Positions 51,472 through 60,680 of a stretch of 64,000 nucleotides of DNA are shown here, piece after piece. Within the stretch, counting starts at the first letter, position 1. Each line of letters begins with the position of its first letter. The translations under genes were made by a program, and so were the position numbers. This stretch comes from Hymenobacter roseosalivarius DSM 11622 (GTDB lineage Bacteria; Bacteroidota; Bacteroidia; Cytophagales; Hymenobacteraceae), in the NCBI RefSeq assembly GCF_900176135.1, contig NZ_FWWW01000091.1, positions 124,001-188,000 on the forward strand. Reading direction: 5' to 3'. The notes beneath the pieces were generated by a model, which was not told the origin of the DNA, ran no database searches, and saw nothing but the letters and a program-made list of their open reading frames with translations.

Positions 51472-53250
51472 CTACTCAATTTCCTTGAGCAGCTGCCGCC
51501 GATAATTGGCCAGAATAGTGGATTTGAGCAGGAAACCCAGGTAGAGGCCGTTGCGAACCATGGGCAGCGCCCAGACGTCGTGGTGTTCCATCTCGCTGAG
51601 CGTATCCAGCAGGCTGTCCTCCGGGTGCACTACGGCTACGGGGGGCACCATCAGGTCGCTGACGTAGGTAGTAGTATAGTGCTCATCGTCGAAGAGGGCG
51701 TCGCGCACCGTATCCAGCGAAACGACCCCCACGAGTTTGTTATCGGCATCGACCACCGGAAACAAGTTGCGCGTGGCATGGCGAAAAATATCCACCAGCT
51801 CGCCCAGAGTTGTTTCGGGGTGGACGGGCACGAAGTCGTTCTGCACCAGCGACAGCGGCTCGAGCTGGGAGAGCAGGCCCCGGTCGCGGTCGGCGTGCAT
51901 GTGAACGCCGCGCTGCACCAGCTTGCGGGTATACACCGAGTAGGGCTCGAAATACTTGGTAATCAAATACGAGCTGGAAGTAACCACCATCAGGGGCACG
52001 AACAGGGCGTAGCCGCCCGTAATCTCCGCAATCAGGAAGATGGCCGTGAGGGGCGCATGGACCACGCCGGCCAGCGTGCCCGCCATACCCAGCACCACGA
52101 AATGCACCTCCGACACGGGGTACCAGCCGATCATATTGATCACCCGCGCCAGCAAAAAGCCCCCCAGCGCCCCCGTAAACAGCGACGAGCCGAACATGCC
52201 GCCATTGCCGCCCGAGCCGATGGTGACGCAGGTAGCCAGTACCTTCAGCAGCATGCTGCTGGCTACTACCAGCAGCAGCAGCCACACGTTCTCATCGCGG
52301 TAAACGGCGAAAATAGAGCCTTCCACCAAGCCCTCCGGCCGGCCATTGAGCAGCAGCTCTACGATGTTGTAGCCTTCGCCGTAGAGCGGCGGAAACAAAA
52401 ATACCATGATGCCCAGCGTGAAGCCGCCAAAGACCACCTTGCGAAAAGTGCCCGGAAACCGCTCAAAGTATTTATCGGAGGCAAAATAAATGCGAATCAT
52501 GTACACCGACAGCAGCGCGGTAAACAAGCCGAGCATCAGGTAAGACGGCACGGCCTCCACCGGCCAGGTAGTGGTAATCAGCACGAAGGGCTGACCCGCG
52601 TACAGGGCCTTGGAAACCACCGTGGCCGTGGCCGAGGAAATGAGGAGCGGAATAAAAAATGGGGCTGACAGTTCCGACAGGATTACTTCTACCGCGAACA
52701 GCACACCTGCAATGGGGCTGTTGAAGATGGCTGCCACCCCAGCCGCCGCGCCGCACCCCACCAGTAGCCGCCGCTCGCGCCGACCGACCCGCAGAATGCG
52801 CCCGATATTAGAGCCCAGGGCCGAACCCGTGACCGAAATAGGTGCCTCCAGACCTGCCGAGCCGCCAAACGTGACCGTGAGAAAGGAGGTTATAGCCTGC
52901 GAATACAGCTTGCTGCGCGGTACCACACTGCCCTGGCGGGCAATGTTATAGAGAATGGGGCCGATGCCGCGACTAAGCGTACCACCCAGCGCATAGCGCG
53001 TAAAGAGTACCGTGAGCCCAATGCCCAGCATCGGATATAGAAACAGGGCAAATACCCGGTTTTCTTCGGGTACCCAGGTATACAGCAGGTTCTGGGCCGT
53101 GTGCACGGAACTCTTCAGCGCCACCGCCGCCAAACCCGCCAGCAGTCCCACCAGCACGCTCACCATAATCAGGTATACCCGGTCGTTGACGTGGCGCAGT
53201 CGCCACAGCAACAAGGGGCTTAACAGACGGTGAAATGGACTTTTCGGCAT
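51472..53250 (-). CDS. ClC-type chloride channel/antiporter with CBS pair
   Basis: This ClC protein carries the conserved anion-binding loops GGSAGLEAPISVTGSALGSN and GSGGNGGMFGSSLFTGA, and AGTLAGVVHAPLTAIFLIAE. About residues 440-590 form two CBS domains (LGELVDIFRHATRNLFPVVD and VVHPEDSLLDTLSEMEHHDV), which usually bind adenine nucleotides. In the first loop, the gating Glu of exchangers lies in GLEAP, which favours a Cl-/H+ exchanger. I use the ATG at 53250 instead of a TTG at 53259. One 12-mer copy lies at 52154-52165. Confidence 0.94.
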   Translation of the reverse strand: MPKSPFHRLLSPLLLWRLRHVNDRVYLIMVSVLVGLLAGLAAVALKSSVHTAQNLLYTWVPEENRVFALFLYPMLGIGLTVLFTRYALGGTLSRGIGPILYNIARQGSVVPRSKLYSQAITSFLTVTFGGSAGLEAPISVTGSALGSNIGRILRVGRRERRLLVGCGAAAGVAAIFNSPIAGVLFAVEVILSELSAPFFIPLLISSATATVVSKALYAGQPFVLITTTWPVEAVPSYLMLGLFTALLSVYMIRIYFASDKYFERFPGTFRKVVFGGFTLGIMVFLFPPLYGEGYNIVELLLNGRPEGLVEGSIFAVYRDENVWLLLLVVASSMLLKVLATCVTIGSGGNGGMFGSSLFTGALGGFLLARVINMIGWYPVSEVHFVVLGMAGTLAGVVHAPLTAIFLIAEITGGYALFVPLMVVTSSSYLITKYFEPYSVYTRKLVQRGVHMHADRDRGLLSQLEPLSLVQNDFVPVHPETTLGELVDIFRHATRNLFPVVDADNKLVGVVSLDTVRDALFDDEHYTTTYVSDLMVPPVAVVHPEDSLLDTLSEMEHHDVWALPMVRNGLYLGFLLKSTILANYRRQLLKEIE

Positions 53251-53349
53251 GAAAATCAACTAAAAGCAGAGCCCAATCCGCAAGAAACCGGCCACTTATA
53301 CAAGTTATAAGCAATACGTAGCAATAAGCACGCACAGACTTATTACGCC

Positions 53350-54174
53350 TTAATTAACCCCCGAAACAACGAATCCCTCCGCCTGCAGCATCGCTTTGCT
53401 GCCCTTCAGCAAGGCGCTCTTCAGCTCCAGAGTGCCCCGCCGGTAGTCTTCGGAATAAGCCCAGATGAAAATACGCAGATCGACGGAAGTGCTGCTCATT
53501 TTTTCGACGATACTATAAGGCGTATGCGGGTCGCGGGTTTCAACACCCCTATGGCCGCGCACGTAGTTGAGCAGCAACTCTTCTATCCGATCCGAAGTCA
53601 GTTCGGTGCCCAGATCAACGCTTATCAGGAAGTCCTGACGAATGAAGCCGTCGCGGGTGTAGTTGGTCAGGGGCTCGCGCAGCACCAGAGCATTGGGCAG
53701 AAAGATGTGCTTGCCATCAAAAGTTCTGATGAGGGTAGTGCGCAGGTTCAGTGCTTCTACTTCGCCCATCAGATCGCGCACCTGCACGGTATCATGAATG
53801 CGGAAGGGGCGGTTGAAGGCCAGCACCACGCCAGCCAAAAAGTTTTCGGCAATATCCTTGAGGGCAAAGCCCACGATGAAAGCTGATAGACCTGCCGCGC
53901 CCAGCATGCCACTCGCCACCCCCGACAGGCCCAGCACCTGCATGGCCAGCAGCAGGCCGGCCAGCAGCAGGGCCCAGCGGGTAAAGTTGGTCAGAAAATC
54001 GGCCAGCAGGGCATCGTGCGAGCGTTGTCTGAGCTTGCGGCCCAGCAGGGCACTCACATGATTGGCCACGGTCAGCCCGATGGCCACCACCACCAGGGCA
54101 ATAAGAAGCTTGGGTAACAGGTGCAAAAACTGGTGCCAGTAATCGAGCAGCACCTGATTCAGTTCGTCGAGCAT
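53350..54174 (-). CDS. MscS family mechanosensitive channel (copy 2)
   Basis: The protein is 274 residues from the ATG at 54174 (MLDELNQ). It has three membrane helices, the pore helix SGMLGAAGLSAFIVGFALKD, and a beta domain with RTTLIRTFDGKHIFLPNALV. It is clearly paralogous to copy 3, which begins MFDELNS in the same style. The gene pair looks like a tandem duplication. Confidence 0.93.
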   Translation of the reverse strand: MLDELNQVLLDYWHQFLHLLPKLLIALVVVAIGLTVANHVSALLGRKLRQRSHDALLADFLTNFTRWALLLAGLLLAMQVLGLSGVASGMLGAAGLSAFIVGFALKDIAENFLAGVVLAFNRPFRIHDTVQVRDLMGEVEALNLRTTLIRTFDGKHIFLPNALVLREPLTNYTRDGFIRQDFLISVDLGTELTSDRIEELLLNYVRGHRGVETRDPHTPYSIVEKMSSTSVDLRIFIWAYSEDYRRGTLELKSALLKGSKAMLQAEGFVVSGVN

Positions 54175-54195
54175 AGGGGAGAAGTAAACAAAAGT

Positions 54196-54222
54196 TGCCC
54201 CCCGGCCCGGCACCGGGGGGCA
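54196..54222. terminator. C6/G6 hairpin between the tandem MscS genes
   Basis: TGCCCCCCGG (54196-54205) pairs with CCGGGGGGCA (54213-54222) across a 7-base loop; ATTTT or ACTTTT follows on each side. It would end copy 3 transcription before copy 2. Confidence 0.75.
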
Positions 54223-54295
54223 TTTTAAGAGAAAAGCAGATCAGCTGCTGTACAGGACCGGCCCGCCGCCGGGTCAAAAAAATGCCCCCGGTGAC

Positions 54296-55261
54296 TTATG
54301 GCGCCGTACCCGCCTGGAGAGGGGGCTCCGGGGCCGGCCGCGCCGGCCGCTGGCCGTCGGGGGCCGACGGCGCGGCCGGCTGCCCGTCGCCCCGGATAAG
54401 CTCGATGGGCAGGGCCGGCTGGAAGCTGGGCAGGCGCACCTCAATGATGTCGGGCGGCAGCGAGAAGCCTTTTTTGGCCAGCGAGGTCTTGGTGCGGTCC
54501 ATCACGCGGCTGCGTAATTCCAGCACCCCGCGCCGGTAATCGTCGCTGCTGGTCCAGAACAGCACTTTCAGATTGACGGTGCTGGTGGCCAGCTCGTCAA
54601 TCACGACGAAGGGCTCGTGGGGGGCATTTTTGAGCACTTCCTCCTCCTGATTCAGCTGCTCCAGGATCAGGCGGCTGGCGCGCGCCACATCGTCGTCGAA
54701 ATCGATGCCCACCAGAAAGTCCTGGCGGATAAACCCGTCGCGGGTGTAGTTGGTAACCTTCTCTTTCAGGATGGTTGCGTTGGGAATGTAGACGTCCTTG
54801 CCGTCGAAGGTCTTGAGCAGGGTGCTGCGAATGTTCAGCTCCTGTACGCGACCCATCACGCCCTGGATCTCGATGGTATCGGAGAGGCGAAAAGGGCGGT
54901 TGAAGGCCAGAATCACGCCGGCCAGGAAGTTCTCGGCGATGTCCTTAAAAGCGAAGCCCACCAGAAACGCCGATAGGCCCGCCGCTCCCAGCAGGCCGCC
55001 CACCACCCCCGAAAACCCGATGATCTGGAGGGAGAGCAGCAGGCCGCCCAGCACGATAAACCAGCGGGCAATCTGGGTCAGGAAGGAGGTAAGCAGCGGG
55101 TCGTCAGAGTGGCCGGCCAGCTTGCGGTTCAGAAACAGCCGCAGCCGCCCCGCCACCACCCACACGATGAGCAGCAGCACGACGCCCACCAGCAGCCGCG
55201 GCAGTACGAATAAAAACTGCGCCCAGTAGGTGCGCAGGACCGAGTTGAGCTCGTCGAACAT
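54296..55261 (-). CDS. MscS family mechanosensitive channel (copy 3)
   Basis: The protein has 321 residues from the ATG at 55261 (MFDELNS), chosen because it aligns with copy 2; an upstream extension to 55369 is rejected. The pore helix reads GLLGAAGLSAFLVGFAFKD, and the domain around RSTLLKTFDGKDVYIPNATI matches copy 2. Its C-terminus has an added Pro/Ala-rich tail of about 40 residues. A divergent duplicate of copy 2 is the most likely origin. Confidence 0.93.
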   Translation of the reverse strand: MFDELNSVLRTYWAQFLFVLPRLLVGVVLLLIVWVVAGRLRLFLNRKLAGHSDDPLLTSFLTQIARWFIVLGGLLLSLQIIGFSGVVGGLLGAAGLSAFLVGFAFKDIAENFLAGVILAFNRPFRLSDTIEIQGVMGRVQELNIRSTLLKTFDGKDVYIPNATILKEKVTNYTRDGFIRQDFLVGIDFDDDVARASRLILEQLNQEEEVLKNAPHEPFVVIDELATSTVNLKVLFWTSSDDYRRGVLELRSRVMDRTKTSLAKKGFSLPPDIIEVRLPSFQPALPIELIRGDGQPAAPSAPDGQRPARPAPEPPLQAGTAP

Positions 55262-55319
55262 AGGCGGGGGGCAAATCAAAAAATACGCGCCGCGCCTCCC
55301 CAATGTTCCGCCCGCCGCT

Positions 55320-55688
55320 TCAGACCGGCCGGTTGAGCCAATACCGAAAGAGCCCGGTGCCCACAGCATAGGCTACCACATCGAACGGGTCGGCTACGGC
55401 CCTGGCCGAGAAGTAGGGCAAAATGCCTTCAAACCACAGCGATACGTAGAGCCAGGCCGCAATCAGCCACGTATCGGGGAGCACGAAGGCGCGGGAGCGG
55501 ACCACGAAGCGGCGTTGGGCAGCCAGCGCCAGGCTGAGCATCACGGGCATAGCCGCCAGGTCGCCCAGGTAGGAGGTGAGCAGCGTAGGCATGGGCCAAT
55601 GCACCAGGTAGCGGTTTGCGAGGTAGCCTACGTACAGAAATACGGCAACGAGGAACAGCGGATGTCGGAATTCGGGCCAGCGTTTCAT
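55320..55688 (-). CDS. Small four-helix membrane protein
   Basis: The 122-residue protein is highly hydrophobic, with about four membrane segments (LFLVAVFLYVGYLANRYLVH, and AMPVMLSLALAAQRRFV). It resembles short magnesium/citrate-type transporter annotations in Bacteroidota, but I cannot support a function. Its ATG lies one base after the stop of the zinc-ribbon gene upstream, so they form an operon. Confidence 0.65.
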   Translation of the reverse strand: MKRWPEFRHPLFLVAVFLYVGYLANRYLVHWPMPTLLTSYLGDLAAMPVMLSLALAAQRRFVVRSRAFVLPDTWLIAAWLYVSLWFEGILPYFSARAVADPFDVVAYAVGTGLFRYWLNRPV

Positions 55689-55689
55689 C

Positions 55690-55995
55690 TCAACCGGCGG
55701 CTACGGTGACCACCCACACAATGAAGGACAAGATGGCTGCGAAAGCCAGCTGCCCACCCCGGACGATGGTTTTGAAAAAGCGGATTACGCCTTTGTCCTC
55801 GGGCTTGATTTCGAGCAGAATAAGGGAGGATGTTTTCTGGTTTTCCAACTCCGCGCGCTCCAGGGCACTTTGCCGGGCGCGCGGGTCGAGCAGCTCGCCG
55901 CAGTGCTCGCAGCGGTCGTCGGGGCTATGCTGCCACTTCGACCATTGCTGGCAGTTCGGACATTTTTTGGAAGCAAGTAAAGGAGTGTCAGCCAT
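55690..55995 (-). CDS. Zinc-ribbon membrane protein
   Basis: From the ATG at 55995, the 101-residue product has a zinc ribbon (CPNCQ and CEHCG) at residues 12-35 and one C-terminal membrane helix (GGQLAFAAILSFIVWVVTV). The upstream extension to 56058 reads MALGPFCILC and is probably not translated because it covers a terminator. Function unknown; it is coupled to the small membrane protein downstream. Confidence 0.75.
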   Translation of the reverse strand: MADTPLLASKKCPNCQQWSKWQHSPDDRCEHCGELLDPRARQSALERAELENQKTSSLILLEIKPEDKGVIRFFKTIVRGGQLAFAAILSFIVWVVTVAAG

Positions 55996-56041
55996 CCGTA
56001 GGATACGCGCGAGACGGGCGGTGGGGTTACATAAAATGCAA

Positions 56042-56079
56042 AAAGGCCCTAGTGCCATTCTGGTGGCACCAGGCCCTTT
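56042..56079 (-). terminator. Terminator of the deaminase gene
   Basis: Bases 56042-56057 match the reverse complement of 56064-56079 at 14 of 16 positions. On the minus strand a five-base U-run follows. It separates the deaminase and zinc-ribbon genes, both on the minus strand. Confidence 0.7.
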
Positions 56080-56130
56080 CTGGGTGTTTTTAACCGGTTT
56101 TTAACCTGTTTGCGGCTGTGTGGCTTTCGC

Positions 56131-56565
56131 TTACAACTCCATAATGTCCTCATTCCAGAGCGTGGGCTCGGCCGCAATAAACTCCCGCATCATCGTCACG
56201 CACTCTTCCGAGTCCACGATTTCGACCGCTACGCCGTGGGCCTCCAGAAACTCCCTGGATTCGCCGAAGGTGCGCGACTCACCCACTACCACTTTCGGAA
56301 TTTTGAACTGCACGATGGTGCCCGCGCACATATAGCAGGGCATGAGGGTGGTGTAGAGCACCGTATCGCGGTAAGTGCGCTGGCGGCCGGCATTGTAGAG
56401 GCAGTCCATCTCGCCGTGCTTGATGGGGTTGTCTTCCTGCACCCGCTTGTTGCGCCCGCGAGCCACGATTTGCCCCCCGCGCACCAGCACCGCGCCAATT
56501 GGAATACCGCCTTCCTGGCGGCCTTGGCGCGCCTCGTCGATGGCGGCTTGCATGAATTCGTCCAT
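56131..56565 (-). CDS. Cytosine/nucleoside deaminase, yeast Fcy1-like
   Basis: The zinc deaminase motif is HGEMD for the first ligand and catalytic Glu, and PCYMC for the two cysteine ligands. The segment LYTTLMPCYMCAGTIVQ and the ending EPTLWNEDIMEL resemble yeast cytosine deaminase (its last residues are similar, with W-x-E-D-I) more than tRNA adenosine deaminases. It probably deaminates a free pyrimidine or related base in the cytoplasm. I start at the ATG at 56565; TTG starts further upstream are less likely. The 19-bp inverted repeat upstream (56627-56681) separates it from the nuclease gene. Confidence 0.87.
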   Translation of the reverse strand: MDEFMQAAIDEARQGRQEGGIPIGAVLVRGGQIVARGRNKRVQEDNPIKHGEMDCLYNAGRQRTYRDTVLYTTLMPCYMCAGTIVQFKIPKVVVGESRTFGESREFLEAHGVAVEIVDSEECVTMMREFIAAEPTLWNEDIMEL

Positions 56566-56626
56566 AATTTCAATGAGTGAATGAGCAGTTATCAATTAAC
56601 ATTTAACAATGAGCACTTGGCCGGGT

Positions 56627-56681
56627 AGCCGCGGGGCGGCGGCATAAATCGTTGGACCGGGTATGCCGCCGCCCCGCGGCT
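56627..56681. terminator. 19-bp perfect inverted repeat
   Basis: Bases 56627-56645 and 56663-56681 are exact reverse complements over a 17-base loop. The arms are GC-rich (AGCCGCGGGGCGGCGGCAT). It follows the AddB-like gene on the minus strand and could end it, though no U-run is obvious. Confidence 0.65.
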
Positions 56682-56764
56682 CTGGGTAAGGTAAAAAGAA
56701 CTTACGAGCTATCTACATACCGTCGCGCTGCGACTACCAGCCAGATGCTCCTTTACCCCTTCGC

Positions 56765-59700
56765 TTATCTGGCACAGATTCCCCGGTACGGGCAATACTG
56801 GCACCGCGTCAAATCATCGGTTTTGCGGATCGGCTCGGCCGGGTCCAGGATGCGGTGTACGAAGTTGGTCAATAATTCCTGGCCTTTGTCGAGGAAGGAG
56901 GTGCCGTCTGCGGTCAGGAAGCCCATTTCGGCCGTCATGGGGCCGGCGCTGAGGTTGCGCAGGGAGATAATGGCGGCATCGGCGGCGGGGCGGCCCGTGC
57001 GCTCCAGCATGAAGCGGTAGAGCCAGAGCTGGCGCACTTTGTCGGCGGCGGGCGTGGCGTCGGTGAGCAGGCGCTGGGTGGCGGCGGCGGCGTCCTCGCC
57101 GCGCTTTTGCAGGCGCAGCTCGTGGGCCTGCACCAGGCCGGTTTTATAGTCTACCACGCGCAGGCGGCCGTCGGGCAGCTCATCCAGCCGATCGGCAATG
57201 CCGGAGAGGCGCAGGGTCAGCGTGTCGCCGCCGGGCAAGGTAACCGGAACGGTGGCTTGCAGGATCTCCTCTAAGCCATTGACGTGCAGCGGCAGAGCCC
57301 CAGCCTGCCCGGGCAGGCCTTCCAGGTAGCGGCGCACGAGCTGGGCCGCCACCTGACCCAGGACATGGTTCAGGCCTTCGTCGGGGCGGGCGTGGCGGTC
57401 GTCTTCTTCCTGGCGCATGGCGGAGGCTACCTCGGCGGGCACCTGCTGGAGCAGGGCAGGCAGGTCGGCGGCCGTCAGGGGGCGTTTTTCCTTAGCGAAA
57501 GGCCGCAGCAGGTTTTCCAGCACCGCGTGTACTACCGTCCCGAAGCCATCGGCCCCCAGCTTTTCCTCCACTTCCTCCGCCTCCTGAAACTTGGCCAACC
57601 GCGCGAAATAGAACTGCAGGGAGCAATTCAGGAATTGATTTAAAGCGGAAGGCGAGAGGCCGCGAATGAGCACCCCGCGCAGGGCGGTGAGCATTTCGGA
57701 GTCTTTTTCGAGCAGGAGGTCACCGACGGTGGCCTCACCCCCCGGCCCCCACTCCTCCGGGAGAGGGGGAGCCTGACGATTTTCCAAAGAGCCAGTCAGA
57801 ACGTCGACGTGAGGCTCCCCCTCTCCCGGAGGAGTGGGGGCTGGGGGGTGAGGTAAATCGTTGCCTACCGTCGCCACCACATCCCGCAGCACCAGGCCCG
57901 GGTTCTGGGGGGCTAAATCATTCTCAATCTGGAGCAAAAAGCGGCTGCGCTCGCCCGTGCGGGTGCCTTCAGCCCCTGGCAGCACATGCAGCAGATCTAC
58001 CTGGCGGGCGCGCTGGAGCAGACGCCAGAACTGGTGGGCGGTGGCGGCTTCGTGGTCGGCATAGGTGGGCAGGTTGAACTCACGCAGCACGTCGTAGGGA
58101 AAGAGGGAATTGCTGCGCTTGGGGGCGGGCAGCACGTTCTCGTTGCAGCTCAGAATGATGACGTGGTCGAAGTCGAGGGCGCGGGTTTCGAGCAAACCCA
58201 TGACCTGCACATCCGCAATCGGCTCGCCGCTGAAGGGCAGGCGGGTGCGGGCCATCTGCTCGTACAGAAACCGCCGGAATGAGCGCACCGACAGCCGCTG
58301 CTCCCGGCAATCGAAGACCGAATCCAGGCGCTTGACAAGGGTAAAAAACAGGTACAGATACTCCGCTTCAACAGCCGAATGCTGGTCCTGGTACGCTTTT
58401 TTGAGCAAATCAATGAGTGTGTAGCAGGCCGTGATGATGTCGTCGCAGGTGTCCCAGGTGGCAAACAGCGCCTCGATGAGCGGGTGCTGCCGGCCCAGCT
58501 GCAACAGCTCGCTGGCCGGCAGCAGCACCGCGTTGCGCTTGATGATCTGGTTGCAGACGTTTTCGAGCAGGCCGTGGTACTGGGGGGCATTTTCCTGCTT
58601 GTCGAGCCACTGCTGGTAGCGGCGCAGAAACGGGTGCTGCAGGAGCTTGGTGACGGCCAGATGATGGTAGCGCGGCACGCCGTAGCCCGTCTCGGCCGAG
58701 CCCTCCCGGATGCCGGTCAGGTGTACCTCGAACAGCAGATCGACCAGGTTAAACAGCGGCGTGCTCTGGAAGCTCAAACCCATCGTCACGTTGTACTCGG
58801 GCACCGCCTCGGGGGGCAAGCCATGCAGCACGGGCAGCAGCAGCGTCTCGTCGGGCAGCACGATGGCCACTTTGGCCCGCGGGTTCCGGAGGCGGGAGGC
58901 GGCCAGCAGTTGGCCGGCTACTTTGCCCTGCATGCTGGCGTTGGCCACGCCCACAAACTGAATTTCGCGGGGCAGCGTACGCAGCAAGTCGGGGAGGGCG
59001 CCAGTGGTGCTGGTGAAGCTCTCGGGGGGCAAATCCCACTGCTGGCGGTAGCGGCGCAGGTGCTGGCCGGCACGGTTGGGCGAGTCCTGCTCCAAATAAA
59101 ATGCGTCGCCATCGAAGCGCACTTCGGCCCGGCCTTGCTTGAGCAGCAGGCGAATAAGCTTTTCTTCGGCTTTGGATAATGAACCCAAACCCAAAAAGAC
59201 GTGCTGGGGGGCTTTTTGGCCATTATTCAGCATGTCCTGCACATGCTCCACGGCCAGGCGGTAGGCCAGGCCGGGGTAGGCCACGCCTTGCTGCTCCATA
59301 CGCTTACGTAGGCGCCAGTACACTTTTTCCAGGTCGTCCCAGAAGCGGAAGTAGGCGACTGTAGTGGTGGAAGGCGCGGGCATCTGCTCCAGCGCCCAGC
59401 GCTCTAGGGCTTTGGCCTCGGTGAGGTAATCGAAGACCTTGGATGGCTCAGCCAGATTCTGGTCGAGGTTGGAAAAATCCTGCAGCAGCAGCCCCGACCA
59501 GCCTACGAACTGGTCGAAATCCAGCTTCTTGTCAATATCACGCAGAATGTCGAACAGCAGGAGCTGCAAGGCAATGGGCTCCTCCACCTGCACGCCCGCC
59601 AGCTCTACCATGTAGTCTTCCATGGCCGCGATGCGCGGGCTCCACAGCGCCGTACCTACTTCGGTGGCCAGGGCCAGCTCATTTTTGAGGTACACTACCG

Positions 59701-59863
59701 CCCGCCGCGTGGGCACCACCACCACCACATCCGACAGCTCTGAGCCCGGATAGCGCGTCACTAAGTCGCGGGCTGCCTGGGTCAGAAAAGGCATGGGGGC
59801 ATTGCTAGTGGCAGCAGGAGCCAGGGAAGCGGGGGTGACGGGAGCAGAAGTGCTGGGGGGCAT
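56765..59863 (-). CDS. AddB-like PD-(D/E)XK nuclease/helicase-fold protein
   Basis: The 1032-residue protein resembles the AddB subunit of AddAB-type recombination nucleases in Bacteroidota. The N-terminal half is an inactivated helicase-like fold (SELSDVVVVVPTRRAVVYLK). The C-terminal domain starts at GLSPSALNQFLNCSLQFYF and has the nuclease motif LRVVDYKTG with Asp and Lys. Four cysteines (LNCS and CQYCPYRGICA) form the AddB-type iron-sulphur site. No AddA helicase is adjacent here. The gene contains an in-frame palindromic insert at 57733-57853 in a linker region. The ATG at 59863 is the only good start. Confidence 0.9.
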   Translation of the reverse strand: MPPSTSAPVTPASLAPAATSNAPMPFLTQAARDLVTRYPGSELSDVVVVVPTRRAVVYLKNELALATEVGTALWSPRIAAMEDYMVELAGVQVEEPIALQLLLFDILRDIDKKLDFDQFVGWSGLLLQDFSNLDQNLAEPSKVFDYLTEAKALERWALEQMPAPSTTTVAYFRFWDDLEKVYWRLRKRMEQQGVAYPGLAYRLAVEHVQDMLNNGQKAPQHVFLGLGSLSKAEEKLIRLLLKQGRAEVRFDGDAFYLEQDSPNRAGQHLRRYRQQWDLPPESFTSTTGALPDLLRTLPREIQFVGVANASMQGKVAGQLLAASRLRNPRAKVAIVLPDETLLLPVLHGLPPEAVPEYNVTMGLSFQSTPLFNLVDLLFEVHLTGIREGSAETGYGVPRYHHLAVTKLLQHPFLRRYQQWLDKQENAPQYHGLLENVCNQIIKRNAVLLPASELLQLGRQHPLIEALFATWDTCDDIITACYTLIDLLKKAYQDQHSAVEAEYLYLFFTLVKRLDSVFDCREQRLSVRSFRRFLYEQMARTRLPFSGEPIADVQVMGLLETRALDFDHVIILSCNENVLPAPKRSNSLFPYDVLREFNLPTYADHEAATAHQFWRLLQRARQVDLLHVLPGAEGTRTGERSRFLLQIENDLAPQNPGLVLRDVVATVGNDLPHPPAPTPPGEGEPHVDVLTGSLENRQAPPLPEEWGPGGEATVGDLLLEKDSEMLTALRGVLIRGLSPSALNQFLNCSLQFYFARLAKFQEAEEVEEKLGADGFGTVVHAVLENLLRPFAKEKRPLTAADLPALLQQVPAEVASAMRQEEDDRHARPDEGLNHVLGQVAAQLVRRYLEGLPGQAGALPLHVNGLEEILQATVPVTLPGGDTLTLRLSGIADRLDELPDGRLRVVDYKTGLVQAHELRLQKRGEDAAAATQRLLTDATPAADKVRQLWLYRFMLERTGRPAADAAIISLRNLSAGPMTAEMGFLTADGTSFLDKGQELLTNFVHRILDPAEPIRKTDDLTRCQYCPYRGICAR
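57733..57853. repeat. 121-bp palindromic element inside the AddB-like gene
   Basis: The 46-base arms 57733-57778 and 57808-57853 are reverse complements with 44 of 46 matches, separated by 29 bases. The arms carry CCTCACCCCCC and CTCCGGGAGAGGGGGAGC. In the gene they encode LPHPPAPTPPGEGEPH and APPLPEEWGPGGE, keeping the frame open. Palindromes of this style occur as dispersed elements in many genomes. Confidence 0.85.
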
Positions 59864-59993
59864 TTTGTTGGAAAATTTATAAACTATAAGCAGTCAACTA
59901 TTAAATCAGGCAGGTGCCTACACCGTTTTTTATAAAGGCATGAATTGTGCGGGTGTGCTGATTAAGTGCAATTATTACAGCTTGTTCTTGCAT

Positions 59994-60491
59994 ATGAAGC
60001 GATTTTTACTTCTTGGTATTCTATTGTTCATAAGCTCGGCCAGCTTTGCGCAAATGGGTCGTACGCGCCCGGTGGTGGAGTTTAAATTTAAATCCATTTT
60101 TGGTGCCCCCAAGAAAGACAGCACCCTTGCCTACTGCCTGCTGGGCACCGGTTTTTACAAAAGCCGCCGCGCCAAGACCACCGACACGCTGATTGCCAGT
60201 TGGATAAAGCAACACCCCACGGCGCGGGTAATACCCGTTTCCACCATCGAATCTACCATGCTGGGGTCGTCTAACTCCAGCATGACGTACTGCTGGCTGG
60301 TCGACAAAGACGACAACCTCAACCTTTATTTGATTCAAAACGGGTGCTTTCCGGGCGGTACCATGCAAAAACCCAAAGCCGGAGTCAAGACCCACGTTAG
60401 CAAAAAGGAATACGAAGAGTTTATGCTGCAGGTCCGGCTGGCCGAGCTGTACGCTCAAAAGAAAAAGCTCGGCGTGTGGGTGAAGGAATAG
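59994..60491 (+). CDS. Secreted protein, function unknown
   Basis: From the ATG at 59994 the 165-residue protein has a clear signal peptide (MKRFLLLGILLFISSASFAQ). The mature part has two cysteine pairs (LAYCLLG, MTYCWLVDKDDN and NGCFPG) and ends LYAQKKKLGVWVKE, which recalls the C-terminus of staphylococcal-type nucleases, but the catalytic Arg/Glu motif is not seen. I do not assign a function. It is followed by a strong terminator. Confidence 0.7.
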   Translation: MKRFLLLGILLFISSASFAQMGRTRPVVEFKFKSIFGAPKKDSTLAYCLLGTGFYKSRRAKTTDTLIASWIKQHPTARVIPVSTIESTMLGSSNSSMTYCWLVDKDDNLNLYLIQNGCFPGGTMQKPKAGVKTHVSKKEYEEFMLQVRLAELYAQKKKLGVWVKE

Positions 60492-60534
60492 AGAAAGACC
60501 CTAGCCGCGCAGCTCCACGCTTACCAAGTAACTC

Positions 60535-60563
60535 AGAAGGCCCGGCCACTTGCCGGGCCTTCT
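60535..60563 (+). terminator. 12-bp stem terminator
   Basis: AGAAGGCCCGGC (60535-60546) pairs with GCCGGGCCTTCT (60552-60563) over a 5-base loop, then TGCATT. It ends the secreted-protein transcript. Confidence 0.85.
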
Positions 60564-60680
60564 TGCATTCATTTGATTGTGTGCCTGATGGTAGGCTCCA
60601 CGCCTTATCAAAGGTCACCAGTAAGCGGATAATCGTATAGAGCCTTATAAGTGCTTGGGTTACATCTCACAGCAAAAAAA

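Noticed and set aside
51439-52668. 409-residue plus-strand frame opposite the ClC gene
   Set aside because: Its composition is unlike a real protein, and the ClC motifs on the minus strand are complete.
57733-57853. Palindrome as a transcription terminator
   Set aside because: It lies inside an intact coding region far from any gene end.
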